Below, piece after piece: positions 34,402 to 42,576 of a DNA stretch of 42,576 nt (position 1 is its first letter; each line of letters opens with the position of its first letter). Source of the stretch: Nostoc foliaceum FACHB-393 (GTDB lineage Bacteria; Cyanobacteriota; Cyanobacteriia; Cyanobacteriales; Nostocaceae). A program made the position numbers and the translations under genes. The notes under the pieces are model-generated. The model was given only the letters and a program-made list of their open reading frames with translations, ran no database searches and was not told the origin of the DNA. The stretch lies in contig NZ_JACJTD010000059.1 of NCBI RefSeq assembly GCF_014698505.1, positions 1 to 42,576 of the forward strand, written 5' to 3'.

Positions 34402-37293
34402 ATGCTAATACAGGGGCAAGTTTATATAGTTAATGGCAATGAACCGATTCTACTGGATGACCCTTCACGGGTGTGGATAATTCAGTCTGGCTCTATGGCT
34501 TTGTTTGCCGTCACAGTTAAAGATGGCTCTATTGAAGGGACACGCCGTTATCTGTGCAGTATTAGCCAAGGTGAAGCACTTTTTGGAACTGCTGCTAATT
34601 CTGGTAATCAGCAGCGTCAGATTTTGGCAGTTCCAATTGGTGAGACTGAATTACTACAAATACATAAGGAATGTTACTGCGAGTTAATAACCAATGGAGA
34701 TGGTAAGGCGATCACGTGGATAGAAAATTGGTTGTTACAAATCGGTAGTGTATTGTCCCAGATTACCATGCCAGCAATTCATGTAAAAGCTGAGGGTCAA
34801 TCACGATTTTCCTTAAACAATGGTCAGACTTTTCAGCCACAAGCAAGCGTCACCTGTTGGGTTCAACTGAATCAAGGGACTGTCCGCTTTCTGGGGTTTG
34901 AGGAATTAATTTTAACCACATCCACTACAGCATTCCCCCTGACTGACAAAATGTGGTTAGAAGCAGTGGAAGAAGTGCAACTTACTACTAAGACTACTAG
35001 CGAATTCCAAAATTCAGATATCCTTTTGACTGGGTTATCTCAACTGCACACTCAATTGCTACAATGCCTTAACCTGTTAGATGAGCGGGAAGTACAGGCA
35101 GAGATGACACGATTGCGCGATCGCCAACGCCTGAATCGTCAAGTTACAGTGCAAGCTATAGGCTCTTTAGCATCAACATTAAGTTCCCAAGATGGAGATT
35201 TCTTCCTAGAAGGTACTCCTCTGTTGGTTGCTGCTGGAGCCGTAGGGAGAGCTATGGGTGTAGAGATTCGCCCCCCGTCTCGTTCTGAAAACCTCAAGCG
35301 AGTTAAGGAACCATTAGAAGCAATTGTCCGGGCTTCACGTATCCGAATGCGGCGGGTACTATTGCGAGATAACTGGTGGGAGAAGGATTCTGGCCCAATA
35401 GTTGCCTATACCCAGCAAGATAATCGACCAGTAGCACTGCTACCAATTAGTGCAACTCGTTATGAAATTTTTGACCCAGTTGAGCATACCCGCTTTCGAG
35501 TGGATGAGCGTATAGCTGCAACACTGGCCCCTGTTGCCTATATGTTTTATCGCTCTCTACCGGATAAAGTACTGCAAGCTGTTGATATACTGCGGTTCAC
35601 ACTTAAAGGACGTAAACAGGATCTGTTAGTAATTTTGTTTACGGGTATTGCCGTCACACTACTAGGGATGCTTACACCTTATGCCACGTCAATTATCATA
35701 GATAACGCAATTCCTGATAGCGACAGGGGATTATTGCTACAAATAGGATTGGGACTACTTATTGCAGCATTGGGGACAGGTCTATTTGGGGTAACTCAGG
35801 GATTTGCTCTGCTGCGAATTGAAACGGCTGGGGATGCTTCCACTCAGGCTGGTGTCTGGGATCGTCTGCTCTCCTTACCAGTATCCTTTTTCCGAGAGTA
35901 CACAACCGGAGACATCTTCTCTCGTGTATCATCTGTGAGTACGATCAGCCGGCGAATCAGTGGGAGAACCTTAATCAATCTCCTTACCAGCCTGTTCGCG
36001 CTGTTTTACTTAGGACAGTTATTTTATTACAACTATAAATTAGCTTTGATTGCAGTTGCCTTTGCCATAGTTGCGATCGCTTTCACTACAGTCTCTGGTT
36101 TACTCTTGCTATCTAAGGTGCGTCCGCTTTTGGAACTGCGGGGCAGTATTTTTGGACAAACAGTGCAGCTAATTAATGGTATTTCTAAGCTACATATTGC
36201 TGGGGCAGAAGAACGTGCATTTGCAGCTTGGAGTAAAAACTACACTCAACAAATTAAGCTAGAACTTAGTACACAGCGGGTTGAAGATGCTGTTGTGCTT
36301 TTCAATACAGTAATGCCCATATTAACGAATGGTGTGCTTTTCTGGTTTACTATTAAGCTCATCGAAAATCCTCAAACTTCAGGGGCTATTGAAATATCAC
36401 TAGGAACTTTCCTCGCTTTCAACGCCGCTTTTAGTAACTTTACTAGGGGAACCACAAACCTCAGCAATACAGTTACAGAAATCTTGCAAGTCATTCCCCA
36501 GTGGCAACGCACCCAGCCTATTCTCTCGACTATACCAGAAGTGGATCTGTACAAAGCCGATCCGGGCAAGCTGATTGGTAATATTACTTTAGAACATATT
36601 ACTTTCCGCTACCGCAGTGATGGCCCTCTGACACTGGATGATGTGAGTATCTCTGCTGCACCTGGGGAGTTTATTGCTTTAATTGGTAGTTCTGGCAGCG
36701 GTAAATCAACTATTCTCCGATTACTATTGGGATTTGAAACTCCAATGGCGGGTAGCATTTACTATGATGGTCAAGACTTATCTGGCTTAGATGTAGATGC
36801 AGTCCGCCGACAGTTGGGCGTTGTTTTACAAAATGGTCAGTTGAGTTCAGCTTCAATTTTTGAGAATATTGCAGGCGGCGCTCAGATTACTTTAGATGAA
36901 GCTTGGGAGGCAGCGCGGATGTCGGGGTTTGCACAGGATATCACCGCCATGCCAATGCAAATGCATACTGTAGTTAGTGAAGGAGGCGGTAATCTTTCTG
37001 GAGGACAACGACAACGGTTGTTAATTGCTCGCGCTCTGGCATTAAAACCCCGTATTTTGTTATTCGATGAGGCGACAAGTGCGCTCGATAATAGAACGCA
37101 GGCGATTGTTAGTGAAAGTTTAGATAACTTACAAGTTACCAGAATTGCGATCGCTCACCGACTTAGCACTATTCGCAACGCTCACCGCATTTATGTACTC
37201 CAAGCTGGCCGGGTTGTACAACAGGGAACTTTTCAAGAGCTAGCTGCTGTTGAGGGGCTATTTGCCCAGCTAATGGCTAGGCAAATGGCGTAG
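34402..37293 (+). CDS. Second NHLP-family ABC permease/ATPase, 963 aa
   Basis: The N-terminus (about 1-170) is a beta-rich, cNMP/cupin-like domain without a recognisable nucleotide pocket. A helical linker with a coiled coil and a further domain (about 210-400) precede six membrane helices (about 410-700). The ATPase domain has IGSSGSGKST, LSGGQRQRL and ILLFDEATSALD. There is no C39 peptidase. This matches the ABC2 partner of NHLM exporters, which may form a heterodimer with ABC1. It starts 57 bases after ABC1 at an ATG with a poor ribosome site. It ends the plus-strand locus, before a bidirectional terminator. Confidence 0.92.
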   Translation: MLIQGQVYIVNGNEPILLDDPSRVWIIQSGSMALFAVTVKDGSIEGTRRYLCSISQGEALFGTAANSGNQQRQILAVPIGETELLQIHKECYCELITNGDGKAITWIENWLLQIGSVLSQITMPAIHVKAEGQSRFSLNNGQTFQPQASVTCWVQLNQGTVRFLGFEELILTTSTTAFPLTDKMWLEAVEEVQLTTKTTSEFQNSDILLTGLSQLHTQLLQCLNLLDEREVQAEMTRLRDRQRLNRQVTVQAIGSLASTLSSQDGDFFLEGTPLLVAAGAVGRAMGVEIRPPSRSENLKRVKEPLEAIVRASRIRMRRVLLRDNWWEKDSGPIVAYTQQDNRPVALLPISATRYEIFDPVEHTRFRVDERIAATLAPVAYMFYRSLPDKVLQAVDILRFTLKGRKQDLLVILFTGIAVTLLGMLTPYATSIIIDNAIPDSDRGLLLQIGLGLLIAALGTGLFGVTQGFALLRIETAGDASTQAGVWDRLLSLPVSFFREYTTGDIFSRVSSVSTISRRISGRTLINLLTSLFALFYLGQLFYYNYKLALIAVAFAIVAIAFTTVSGLLLLSKVRPLLELRGSIFGQTVQLINGISKLHIAGAEERAFAAWSKNYTQQIKLELSTQRVEDAVVLFNTVMPILTNGVLFWFTIKLIENPQTSGAIEISLGTFLAFNAAFSNFTRGTTNLSNTVTEILQVIPQWQRTQPILSTIPEVDLYKADPGKLIGNITLEHITFRYRSDGPLTLDDVSISAAPGEFIALIGSSGSGKSTILRLLLGFETPMAGSIYYDGQDLSGLDVDAVRRQLGVVLQNGQLSSASIFENIAGGAQITLDEAWEAARMSGFAQDITAMPMQMHTVVSEGGGNLSGGQRQRLLIARALALKPRILLFDEATSALDNRTQAIVSESLDNLQVTRIAIAHRLSTIRNAHRIYVLQAGRVVQQGTFQELAAVEGLFAQLMARQMA

Positions 37294-37322
37294 TTAGCTG
37301 AAATTTGTGAAAGCCAAATTAA

Positions 37323-37350
37323 GGCATGGAAAGTATTTTCAATCCATGCC
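37323..37350. terminator. Bidirectional hairpin between convergent genes
   Basis: GGCATGGA (37323-37330) pairs perfectly with TCCATGCC (37343-37350), with a 12-base loop. Outer AGTTAG (37292-37297) and CTAACT (37354-37359) could extend it. It lies between the stops of ABC2 (+) and the WGR gene (-). Confidence 0.6.
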
Positions 37351-37359
37351 CAACTAACT

Positions 37360-37917
37360 TTACAAATGCTGCCAAAAGTTCTTACTGATAGTCTTGAGAC
37401 TGACTACCTTGGGTTCTGCTGCTTCAGGGACATGACCAACAGCCACCGCAGCAGCAATTGGTGCAGGTGTCGCTAACAAAGAATTGAGTAATTCTTGTTG
37501 ATAGTCAATATCTGCTACTGTGCGGTAAACTCTGTGATAATCTATCTGCATCCCCAAAGGCGTAGGGACAATTTTCAGATATTCATTTAGAGCGCTAATG
37601 TAGCCATCGTGAAAAATTCTACTAGCAATACAAGGACGAATAATATTCAACAATTGAATAGCTCGTCTAATGTCTACAACACTGCGGCTAGCATCAATCT
37701 CTGGCTGACTTTCACGGTAGCCTTTACCTTTTTTCTCGGCTACCAGATTGTTAAATTTACTAACCGCCCTCTGATGATTGCCTAATGTGTGGACTTTGGT
37801 TTGCGCTTGATAACCGACTCTGCCCCACTGCACTGTTAAGTTACCATCTTCGACAATGGCAGACCAGAATTTATTGCTGTTCTGGATAGCATCAACATAC
37901 ACTAAATAGATTTCCAT
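37360..37917 (-). CDS. WGR-domain protein, 185 aa
   Basis: Residues about 1-75 are a WGR domain (NKFWSAIVEDGNLTVQWGRVG, then KVHTLGNHQRAVSKFNNLVAEKKGKGY). In PARP-type proteins this domain binds nucleic acids. The C-terminal 100 residues are helical and unassigned. It follows the AAA+ gene by 97 bases on the same strand, with a hairpin between, and may be the last gene of that operon or be transcribed separately. Confidence 0.85.
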   Translation of the reverse strand: MEIYLVYVDAIQNSNKFWSAIVEDGNLTVQWGRVGYQAQTKVHTLGNHQRAVSKFNNLVAEKKGKGYRESQPEIDASRSVVDIRRAIQLLNIIRPCIASRIFHDGYISALNEYLKIVPTPLGMQIDYHRVYRTVADIDYQQELLNSLLATPAPIAAAVAVGHVPEAAEPKVVSLKTISKNFWQHL

Positions 37918-37969
37918 CTTTCTTACCCCATCTGAGATAGATATACTGAACGTAATCGCTACGAACCTA

Positions 37970-38008
37970 AAAGAGCGATCGCCCCCATAGAATCAGGAGA
38001 CAATCGCT
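37970..38008 (-). terminator. HIP1-type hairpin with T-run after the AAA+ gene
   Basis: On the minus strand AGCGATTG (38008-38001) pairs with CGATCGCT (37981-37974), with one wobble, followed by CTTTT. It could end the AAA+ transcript; its place 57 bases before the WGR start also resembles the leader hairpins at 1.9-2.8 kb. Confidence 0.5.
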
Positions 38009-38014
38009 TTTTCA

Positions 38015-39637
38015 TCAGTTCATATTCCGAAACTTAGCAGCACGCAAAGATTGAGTTTGCGCTGCAACCACAGGACTACTAGCTCGTCGTGCGGTAGATG
38101 CCCATACCTGCATACACTCAACTGCCGCAGCATCAGTAACAGCAAGCGGGGTAATGGTTTGACGGCAGGTTTCCAGATCAGCAAGCGTTACCTGCTGCGG
38201 TCTACCCTCATCAAATGCCAGAAGTGCCGCTTCTGAAGCAAGGGTTTCCAGTTCTGCCCCTGAAAACTTTGCAGTGTTGGCAGCAATCGCTTCGAGGTAC
38301 TCTGATTCCAGGCGAATACCAAAGCGTTGTAGATGAATCCCCAGAATCTGTACACGCTCAGGCTCTGTGGGAAGATCAACAAAGAAGTTTTCATCAAATC
38401 TTCCCTTCCTCTTTAGTTCACTTGGCAGTGCAGAGGGGTCATTGCAAGTTGCCACGACAAACACACCACACTGTGATTCCGACATAAACGTGAGGATATT
38501 ACCCAGAATCCTCTGTGAGACTCCACTACTGTCACCACTGCCAGAAAGGGCTTTTTCTATTTCGTCTATCCATAAAATGCAGGGTGCGATCGCCTCAGCA
38601 GTCTTTAATGCGCGGCGTACATTGCCCTCTGATTCACCAACTAAAGAACCAAGAAGAGACGCAATATCTAGCTGGAGTAGCGGTAGATTAAGGATGTTAG
38701 CAATGTTTTTAGCCAATAACGTTTTTCCAGTACCGGGTGGGCCAGCCAGCAACACACCTTTTGGTTGGGGTAAGCTAAGACTTCGCGCCTCTTGTGTGAA
38801 TAGCCGCCGCCGCCTCATCAGCCATTCGCGCAGTAGATCCAAACCGCCGAAGGGTATGCTGGCTGGCTTACCCAACTCGATACCCATTTGAGACAGTAGC
38901 CGAGTTTTGTACTCGACGGCTTTGGGGATGAAATCAGCGCCGACAACGACACCATCATTAGTTAAGTTTTCTTTGACTGTTAACCGAAGGAAATCACTAA
39001 TCTCCTCCAGGGTTAAACCCAGGGCAGCACGAGAAAGAGATTCAATTTCACTTTTATTAAGGGAAATAGTGAAAGTCAATTCCTGTTCAATAGCTGACTG
39101 TTGTAGGTCATGCAAATAAGAAGTGATATGAAGTAGTATTTGGTCAATACTAGGTAAAGGGACTTCACAATAAGGAATCAATCTGATTAGGGATTCGTGT
39201 AATTGTATGTTCTGACCCAACAAGACAATGCGTTTATCTGTGGGTTTTAACCTGTGGTAAAGGTTTTTTACCTTGCTTAAAATTTCCCAACTCAATTGGG
39301 TTGAATTCTTAGCAATAAAGGGGTGAATATCTCCGAGGATAAATACACCATTTCCACTAAAGTTAGCAATGTAATCAAACACATACAATAGTGGATCAGC
39401 CTGTGGAGGTCTTTTGTACTCTGCAACTGGCTTAAACACCAATCCCCCATCTGCTGCGATTAAACATTGCTCTAAGGTTGATACTCCCAGATTCCAGAAG
39501 AACACTGGACTTGATAGTTTATTGTTAGCTTCAGTTGTCAGCCACTGAATGATAGTTGCCTCATCAGGAGACAGAACATCAAGTGCTGCGATCGGGATTT
39601 GTGAATCGAGTGTGGAGAGAAGATTATTTAGGTTCAT
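38015..39637 (-). CDS. AAA+ ATPase, Ycf46 type, 540 aa
   Basis: An N-terminal domain (about 1-200; VFDYIANFSGNGVFILGDIH) is typical of Ycf46-like proteins. The AAA+ module follows: Walker A GPPGTGKTL (299-307), Walker B ILWIDEIEKAL (354-364), sensor 1 ATCND (396-400), and an Arg-finger region KRKGRFDE (409-416). A lid domain runs to about 490. The extra tail of about 50 residues is low in complexity. Ycf46 homologues are general in cyanobacteria, with roles proposed in carbon-uptake regulation, but this operon copy with DUF1257/DUF2997/WGR neighbours may act differently. Confidence 0.88.
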   Translation of the reverse strand: MNLNNLLSTLDSQIPIAALDVLSPDEATIIQWLTTEANNKLSSPVFFWNLGVSTLEQCLIAADGGLVFKPVAEYKRPPQADPLLYVFDYIANFSGNGVFILGDIHPFIAKNSTQLSWEILSKVKNLYHRLKPTDKRIVLLGQNIQLHESLIRLIPYCEVPLPSIDQILLHITSYLHDLQQSAIEQELTFTISLNKSEIESLSRAALGLTLEEISDFLRLTVKENLTNDGVVVGADFIPKAVEYKTRLLSQMGIELGKPASIPFGGLDLLREWLMRRRRLFTQEARSLSLPQPKGVLLAGPPGTGKTLLAKNIANILNLPLLQLDIASLLGSLVGESEGNVRRALKTAEAIAPCILWIDEIEKALSGSGDSSGVSQRILGNILTFMSESQCGVFVVATCNDPSALPSELKRKGRFDENFFVDLPTEPERVQILGIHLQRFGIRLESEYLEAIAANTAKFSGAELETLASEAALLAFDEGRPQQVTLADLETCRQTITPLAVTDAAAVECMQVWASTARRASSPVVAAQTQSLRAAKFRNMN

Positions 39638-39661
39638 GATTTAACTAAAGACAAAATTAAT

Positions 39662-39690
39662 CGCCGATGAATTCAGACGATTCAACGGCG
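39662..39690. promoter_or_regulatory. Hairpin in the leader of the AAA+ gene
   Basis: CGCCG (39662-39666) and CGGCG (39686-39690), with inner TGAAT/ATTCA pairing after one A-A mismatch. It sits in the 77-base gap before the AAA+ start and may be a processing or attenuation element. Confidence 0.5.
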
Positions 39691-39714
39691 TAATGATTAA
39701 CTAAATGCAGATTG

Positions 39715-40068
39715 TCATGCAACTTTTTCTAATGAAACAGGGCTGATTTCATAGTCAGGAATAATTAGATCAGCCTTGACTTTTTGTGCAAGGTCTTCTA
39801 AAGACACAAAACGATGAAAATCACTTCTTGTGGAGGAGACTCTCACTAATTTATCGATGTTTTTGCCCTGCTCGTACAAAAAGCCTTTTGCCCACAACCA
39901 AGGATCTTCGAGTGCCAAATCTTGAGAAGATGCCACTAAGATAATTTCATCACAAAGTTCATCCTCTTGTAGTGGCTCTCCCAAGGCTAATTTCATGATG
40001 ATTTTTAAATTATTTGGCAACGTAACTAATGATTTTAACGCTTTTTCTAGGCTCAATGAAGTATCCAT
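39715..40068 (-). CDS. Hypothetical protein, 117 aa
   Basis: Family not recognised. The product is helical, acidic in the middle and Cys-poor, with no membrane segment. I chose the ATG at 40068, preceded by GGTG; a TTG at 40080 would add four residues and lies 1 base after the stop of the 84-aa gene. Part of the minus-strand operon leading to the AAA+ gene. Confidence 0.6.
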   Translation of the reverse strand: MDTSLSLEKALKSLVTLPNNLKIIMKLALGEPLQEDELCDEIILVASSQDLALEDPWLWAKGFLYEQGKNIDKLVRVSSTRSDFHRFVSLEDLAQKVKADLIIPDYEISPVSLEKVA

Positions 40069-40081
40069 GATTTTCACCAAG

Positions 40082-40336
40082 TTATTTTTCCTGCTGGTAT
40101 GGTAACGAAGTTAATTCTTCATGCGTATTTACAACTTGAACAATCACTTCATAAGCTTCGGCATCGCCGTCAAAAACTTCTGCTGTACCGTTGTTCTCTT
40201 GGTAGGCAATCGCTGTTACTATTGCATTCAACAGCACGCACAAACCCTCTGTACTAGCTTTGATGATCACGGGTTGTCTTGGTTTTTGCTGGGCGTAAAC
40301 GTGAACAAATGGGTATTCTTTAGCTAATTCGTTCAT
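40082..40336 (-). CDS. Hypothetical protein, 84 aa
   Basis: Family not recognised. It is a small alpha/beta-looking protein (FVHVYAQQKPRQPVIIKAS; AYEVIVQVVNTHEEL). It sits 43 bases after DUF2997, with a hairpin in the gap, and directly before the 117-aa gene, so it is an operon member. Confidence 0.65.
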   Translation of the reverse strand: MNELAKEYPFVHVYAQQKPRQPVIIKASTEGLCVLLNAIVTAIAYQENNGTAEVFDGDAEAYEVIVQVVNTHEELTSLPYQQEK

Positions 40337-40349
40337 GATTGTTTTTGAG

Positions 40350-40372
40350 GGGGGAAGAAAGTTGATTCCCCC
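40350..40372. promoter_or_regulatory. Perfect 7-bp GC-rich hairpin between DUF2997 and the 84-aa gene
   Basis: GGGGGAA (40350-40356) / TTCCCCC (40366-40372) with a 9-base loop, filling most of the 43-base intergenic gap. Confidence 0.5.
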
Positions 40373-40379
40373 GTGTTGA

Positions 40380-40592
40380 TTACTGACGCAGGCGTGTTTG
40401 GCTGCTTAGGGTAGTCCGAAGTTGTTGGGTTTGGGCTTCATTCTTGTAAGTGCGATCGCTCTCGCTCACAACACCCAATGCCTCTTCAAACGGTTGCGTA
40501 GCCGATAAACAACTTAGCCCCTCAAAGCCCTCAGCCTCCACACGAACTTCACCTGTAGCGCTGTCGAAATGAATCAGTATTGAACGTTCCAT
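40380..40592 (-). CDS. DUF2997 family protein, 70 aa
   Basis: The N-terminal 35 residues (MERSILIHFDSATGEVRVEA, EGFEGLSC) match the DUF2997 pattern of short beta-rich proteins that accompany DUF1257 in cyanobacteria. The Arg/Gln/Thr-rich tail is poorly conserved. GGAGA sits 6-8 bases before the ATG, inside the end of the DUF1257 gene, from which it is separated by only 2 bases. The biochemical role of the family is unknown to me. Confidence 0.8.
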   Translation of the reverse strand: MERSILIHFDSATGEVRVEAEGFEGLSCLSATQPFEEALGVVSESDRTYKNEAQTQQLRTTLSSQTRLRQ

Positions 40593-40594
40593 AT

Positions 40595-41044
40595 TTATCT
40601 CCGCGCAAATTGTTTAACTTCCTGATGTCCGGCAAAAGTCAGCCGTAGAGTTTGCACAGTGCCGCTAGTTTCTTCAGCGATCGCACATTCACCAAATTTT
40701 TCTTGTAACTCGGCAGCTTTGACACGAACCAAATGCTTACCATAAGCCAGCATTAGTTTATTGCTGAAAAAGTCTTTGCCCAACTTCGGAACCGTCTCAT
40801 AGCTGTCGTGTATCACATCGTACACGCCACTTGACTGATTCCACTTGAAACCGATGTCTGCACGGGCTTTTATGGTGTGACCAGACACAATGATTTCAGC
40901 GCTTTTTCCTTGAGAGCCACCGTAGTATCCTTTTAGTGACTGTGGTGTTTCGTGTACTTGCGGATTCAGTTTCAAATCTTGTAAAGCTTGTATCAGACAT
41001 TCGCGGTTGGTAAGCTTGGTTTTAACGGTTGAGAAGTGTGACAT
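40595..41044 (-). CDS. DUF1257/Ycf35 family protein, 149 aa
   Basis: It starts MSHFSTVKTKLTN, the family hallmark, and contains LKGYYGG, a conserved DIGFKWN segment and YGKHLVRVKAAELQEKFG. The start at 41044 has AGGAAC upstream; the frame is open for 34 codons more but that part looks non-coding. Ycf35 is encoded in cyanobacterial genomes and some algal plastids, with unknown function. It is coupled to the DUF2997 gene. Confidence 0.88.
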   Translation of the reverse strand: MSHFSTVKTKLTNRECLIQALQDLKLNPQVHETPQSLKGYYGGSQGKSAEIIVSGHTIKARADIGFKWNQSSGVYDVIHDSYETVPKLGKDFFSNKLMLAYGKHLVRVKAAELQEKFGECAIAEETSGTVQTLRLTFAGHQEVKQFARR

Positions 41045-41155
41045 GAGAATCTTGTTCCTGTAGTGGTAGAAGTGCGGTATTCTTTGTGAGGTGTATATCC
41101 ATTTTTCGTTTAACGTATTTAGTCTTGAGCGAATGCACCCGCCCAAGACTGTTTT

Positions 41156-42229
41156 TTACCTGAACCTAAATGCGGCAACTGTAGCCTTCGATAAGCCCAC
41201 GTCCTCAGTCGCAAGTGATTGTAGATTGCGTTGTTCATCTAACAACTTGGCGCGGATAGAATCTATTTTTTGCTGTAATTGACTGCGCGTATCAGAACCA
41301 AGATTTTTGGACTCAATCGCCGGATCGTTAACGATAGAATCTAAGTGCGCCATCATCGCCTCCAAGCTACTGCCAGCCTCCGGGTCAGCATTCGCTAGCA
41401 GTACCTGAACCTTCATCAGATGGCGTTGCATCTTCTTTTTAAACTGTACGGGCTTGCGTCCTGGCTCCCAGTCGCTCAATTCTTCAAGCAACTGTGCGGC
41501 AAGTTGTTCACCGCCAGCGATCGCTGATTCCCGTAGCCTTTGCTCCAGATTTTGGTCATACTGTTGGATGAACTTGGTAATCTGATCAAGACATTCGGCT
41601 TGTTGCTGGTTCAGTTGTTCGGACAATGCCGGGATAATTACCGGACGACCAATAACGACTTGTAAATAATCTTCAAGGTCAGTCAGAGTCGGGAATGCTC
41701 TTAACAAGTTGGCTTTGACTGACTCTTGCTTATCCTGTGCTAATTCCCAAGTGTTAAGTGAGAGGAACTGGTCAATCCGCTCTTGGTAATCTTCAAGTCC
41801 TGATTCATAATCAACTTTTAATTGATTACGCAAGCCAGGAGCAATATTATCTCTAATATTAAGAAGTTGACTCCAAACGAGCGGAGCCAAATCAATAGGA
41901 CAAATCCAATCACCAGTATCAGCAGACATCCACTCTTGAACTGAAGCAATCTCTTGCCTCAATTGGGCAGCAGCTTCATCCAATTTCTTAAATACCTTGA
42001 TACCCCGCAAACCGACTTCGGAATTAGTAACTTTAACAAGGTCTGATTCAATTTCAGAAACTTCAGCTTGTAGTACATCTGCCCATTTAGGAGCAGCCGA
42101 TTTTGTACTTTTTTTCAACTGAATACGAAATCTGATGCGGGTTTTATTTAATTGTGAGAAATTGTGGCGCTCGACTACTGCATCAGTTAGGAAATTTGTA
42201 GCGATAGTGTTGTCCATTACTTGTACCAT
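41156..42229 (-). CDS. Helical coiled-coil protein, 357 aa
   Basis: The protein is almost entirely helical. Several predicted coiled coils lie at about 55-105, 215-260 and 300-340, and a Trp/Pro-rich break at about 105-125 (WICPIDLAPLVW). The general build recalls DUF3150-type partners of MoxR-like ATPases, but I cannot confirm it. I chose the ATG at 42229, with TGAGG 10 bases upstream; the TTG at 42244 overlaps that site. It is the first gene of the operon that ends with the AAA+ ATPase. Confidence 0.7.
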   Translation of the reverse strand: MVQVMDNTIATNFLTDAVVERHNFSQLNKTRIRFRIQLKKSTKSAAPKWADVLQAEVSEIESDLVKVTNSEVGLRGIKVFKKLDEAAAQLRQEIASVQEWMSADTGDWICPIDLAPLVWSQLLNIRDNIAPGLRNQLKVDYESGLEDYQERIDQFLSLNTWELAQDKQESVKANLLRAFPTLTDLEDYLQVVIGRPVIIPALSEQLNQQQAECLDQITKFIQQYDQNLEQRLRESAIAGGEQLAAQLLEELSDWEPGRKPVQFKKKMQRHLMKVQVLLANADPEAGSSLEAMMAHLDSIVNDPAIESKNLGSDTRSQLQQKIDSIRAKLLDEQRNLQSLATEDVGLSKATVAAFRFR

Positions 42230-42514
42230 TATTATTGACCTCAATCATTATTTTTCACTTTCGATTAAGCGAAGCTTTCTTTGTGGTGATTTCTCAAAAG
42301 AGCGAATGTCTGTAGTAGCTCTATAGATTACTTTTGTAGAGCTATTCTGTAGGCGAATATGTCTTTTAATGACTGGTGGTTTATGTATTGACATGGCTTA
42401 AAATAGCTGAAGTTGCTGCGAATTATCCTGTACCACAGGCTTGTTATAAGAACCTATCCCACTAATGCCAGATTATGGTAATCTATTTCTGAATTGAGTT
42501 GGGTGTATCCGTTG
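42230..42514. promoter_or_regulatory. Divergent intergenic region
   Basis: No gene is seen. It must hold the promoter of the minus-strand operon. AGCTCTA (42317-42323) / TAGAGCT (42337-42343) form a 7-bp inverted repeat. The right part should contain the left end of the insertion sequence, but I could not place its terminal repeat. Confidence 0.4.
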
Positions 42515-42576
42515 ATGGCTGGACGTTTTGAGGGCTTGAGCGACCTGGAATGGAAGTTATTTGAGGATATATTTCC
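42515..42576 (+). CDS. IS5/IS4-type transposase, 5' fragment at the window edge
   Basis: The ATG at 42515 opens MAGRFEGLSDLEWKLFEDIF, the typical N-terminus of IS5/IS4-type transposases abundant in Nostoc-like genomes. Only 20 complete codons are inside the window. Confidence 0.7.
   Translation, partial: MAGRFEGLSDLEWKLFEDIF

Overview
The window reads as an accessory region, most likely part of a large plasmid, of a filamentous Nostoc-like cyanobacterium. The signs are HIP1-type octamers (GCGATCGC and one-base variants) through much of the flanks, a TTAGTCA heptad repeat, G-rich GGGGCAGGG-type repeats, Ycf35/Ycf46-type proteins, and an NHLP-type peptide cluster. I see no tRNA, rRNA, CRISPR array or housekeeping operon.

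Layout. (1) 1-2.8 kb: small minus-strand genes of unknown function, with a decayed duplicate of one of them and three HIP1-type hairpins. (2) 3.3-20.4 kb: a plus-strand region with a Cro/C1-type regulator and two copies of a gene pair, here called A (coiled-coil protein with a ParB/DUF3102-like N-terminus) and B (DNA-binding-like N-terminus, repetitive middle, conserved C-terminus). A1-B1 is complete; A2 has lost its first 82 codons; B2 is intact. Between the copies lies an AT-rich island of three genes: a PLD-nuclease/SF2 helicase fusion, an Eco57I-like adenine methyltransferase fused to a Schlafen/AlbA-type domain, and a membrane-TPR protein. It looks like a defence or restriction module. 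(3) 20.4-37.3 kb: a RiPP locus of the NHLP class. It has LuxR- and AraC-type regulators, a dCache-HAMP sensor without an output domain, a ParA/MinD-like ATPase, a protein with a thermolysin-like HExxH...ExxxD signature, a tandem cyclic-nucleotide-binding-like protein, one NHLP precursor with a 10-residue core, a B12/radical-SAM enzyme, an HlyD-type adaptor, a C39-peptidase ABC exporter and a second NHLP-type ABC protein. (4) 37.4-42.2 kb: a minus-strand operon with a coiled-coil protein, DUF1257/Ycf35, DUF2997, two small unknowns, a Ycf46-type AAA+ ATPase and a WGR protein. (5) The last 62 bases open an IS5/IS4-type transposase.

How the parts may work together. In the RiPP locus the radical-SAM enzyme would modify the core RVKISVSVEF, whose residues alternate strictly polar/hydrophobic. 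The C39 domain would cut after the GG, and HlyD plus the two ABC proteins would export the product. The upstream ParA, protease-like, cNMP-like and sensor genes look like a regulatory or spatial layer, one of them possibly a second protease. In the A/B pairs, both B genes carry, at the same relative place inside the coding region, a long inverted repeat with short repeats about 22 bp apart, but of unrelated sequence. That is the arrangement expected of an initiator gene containing its own origin, as in phage lambda O, and is the most unusual signal here. All functional statements are from sequence reading only; no search was run.
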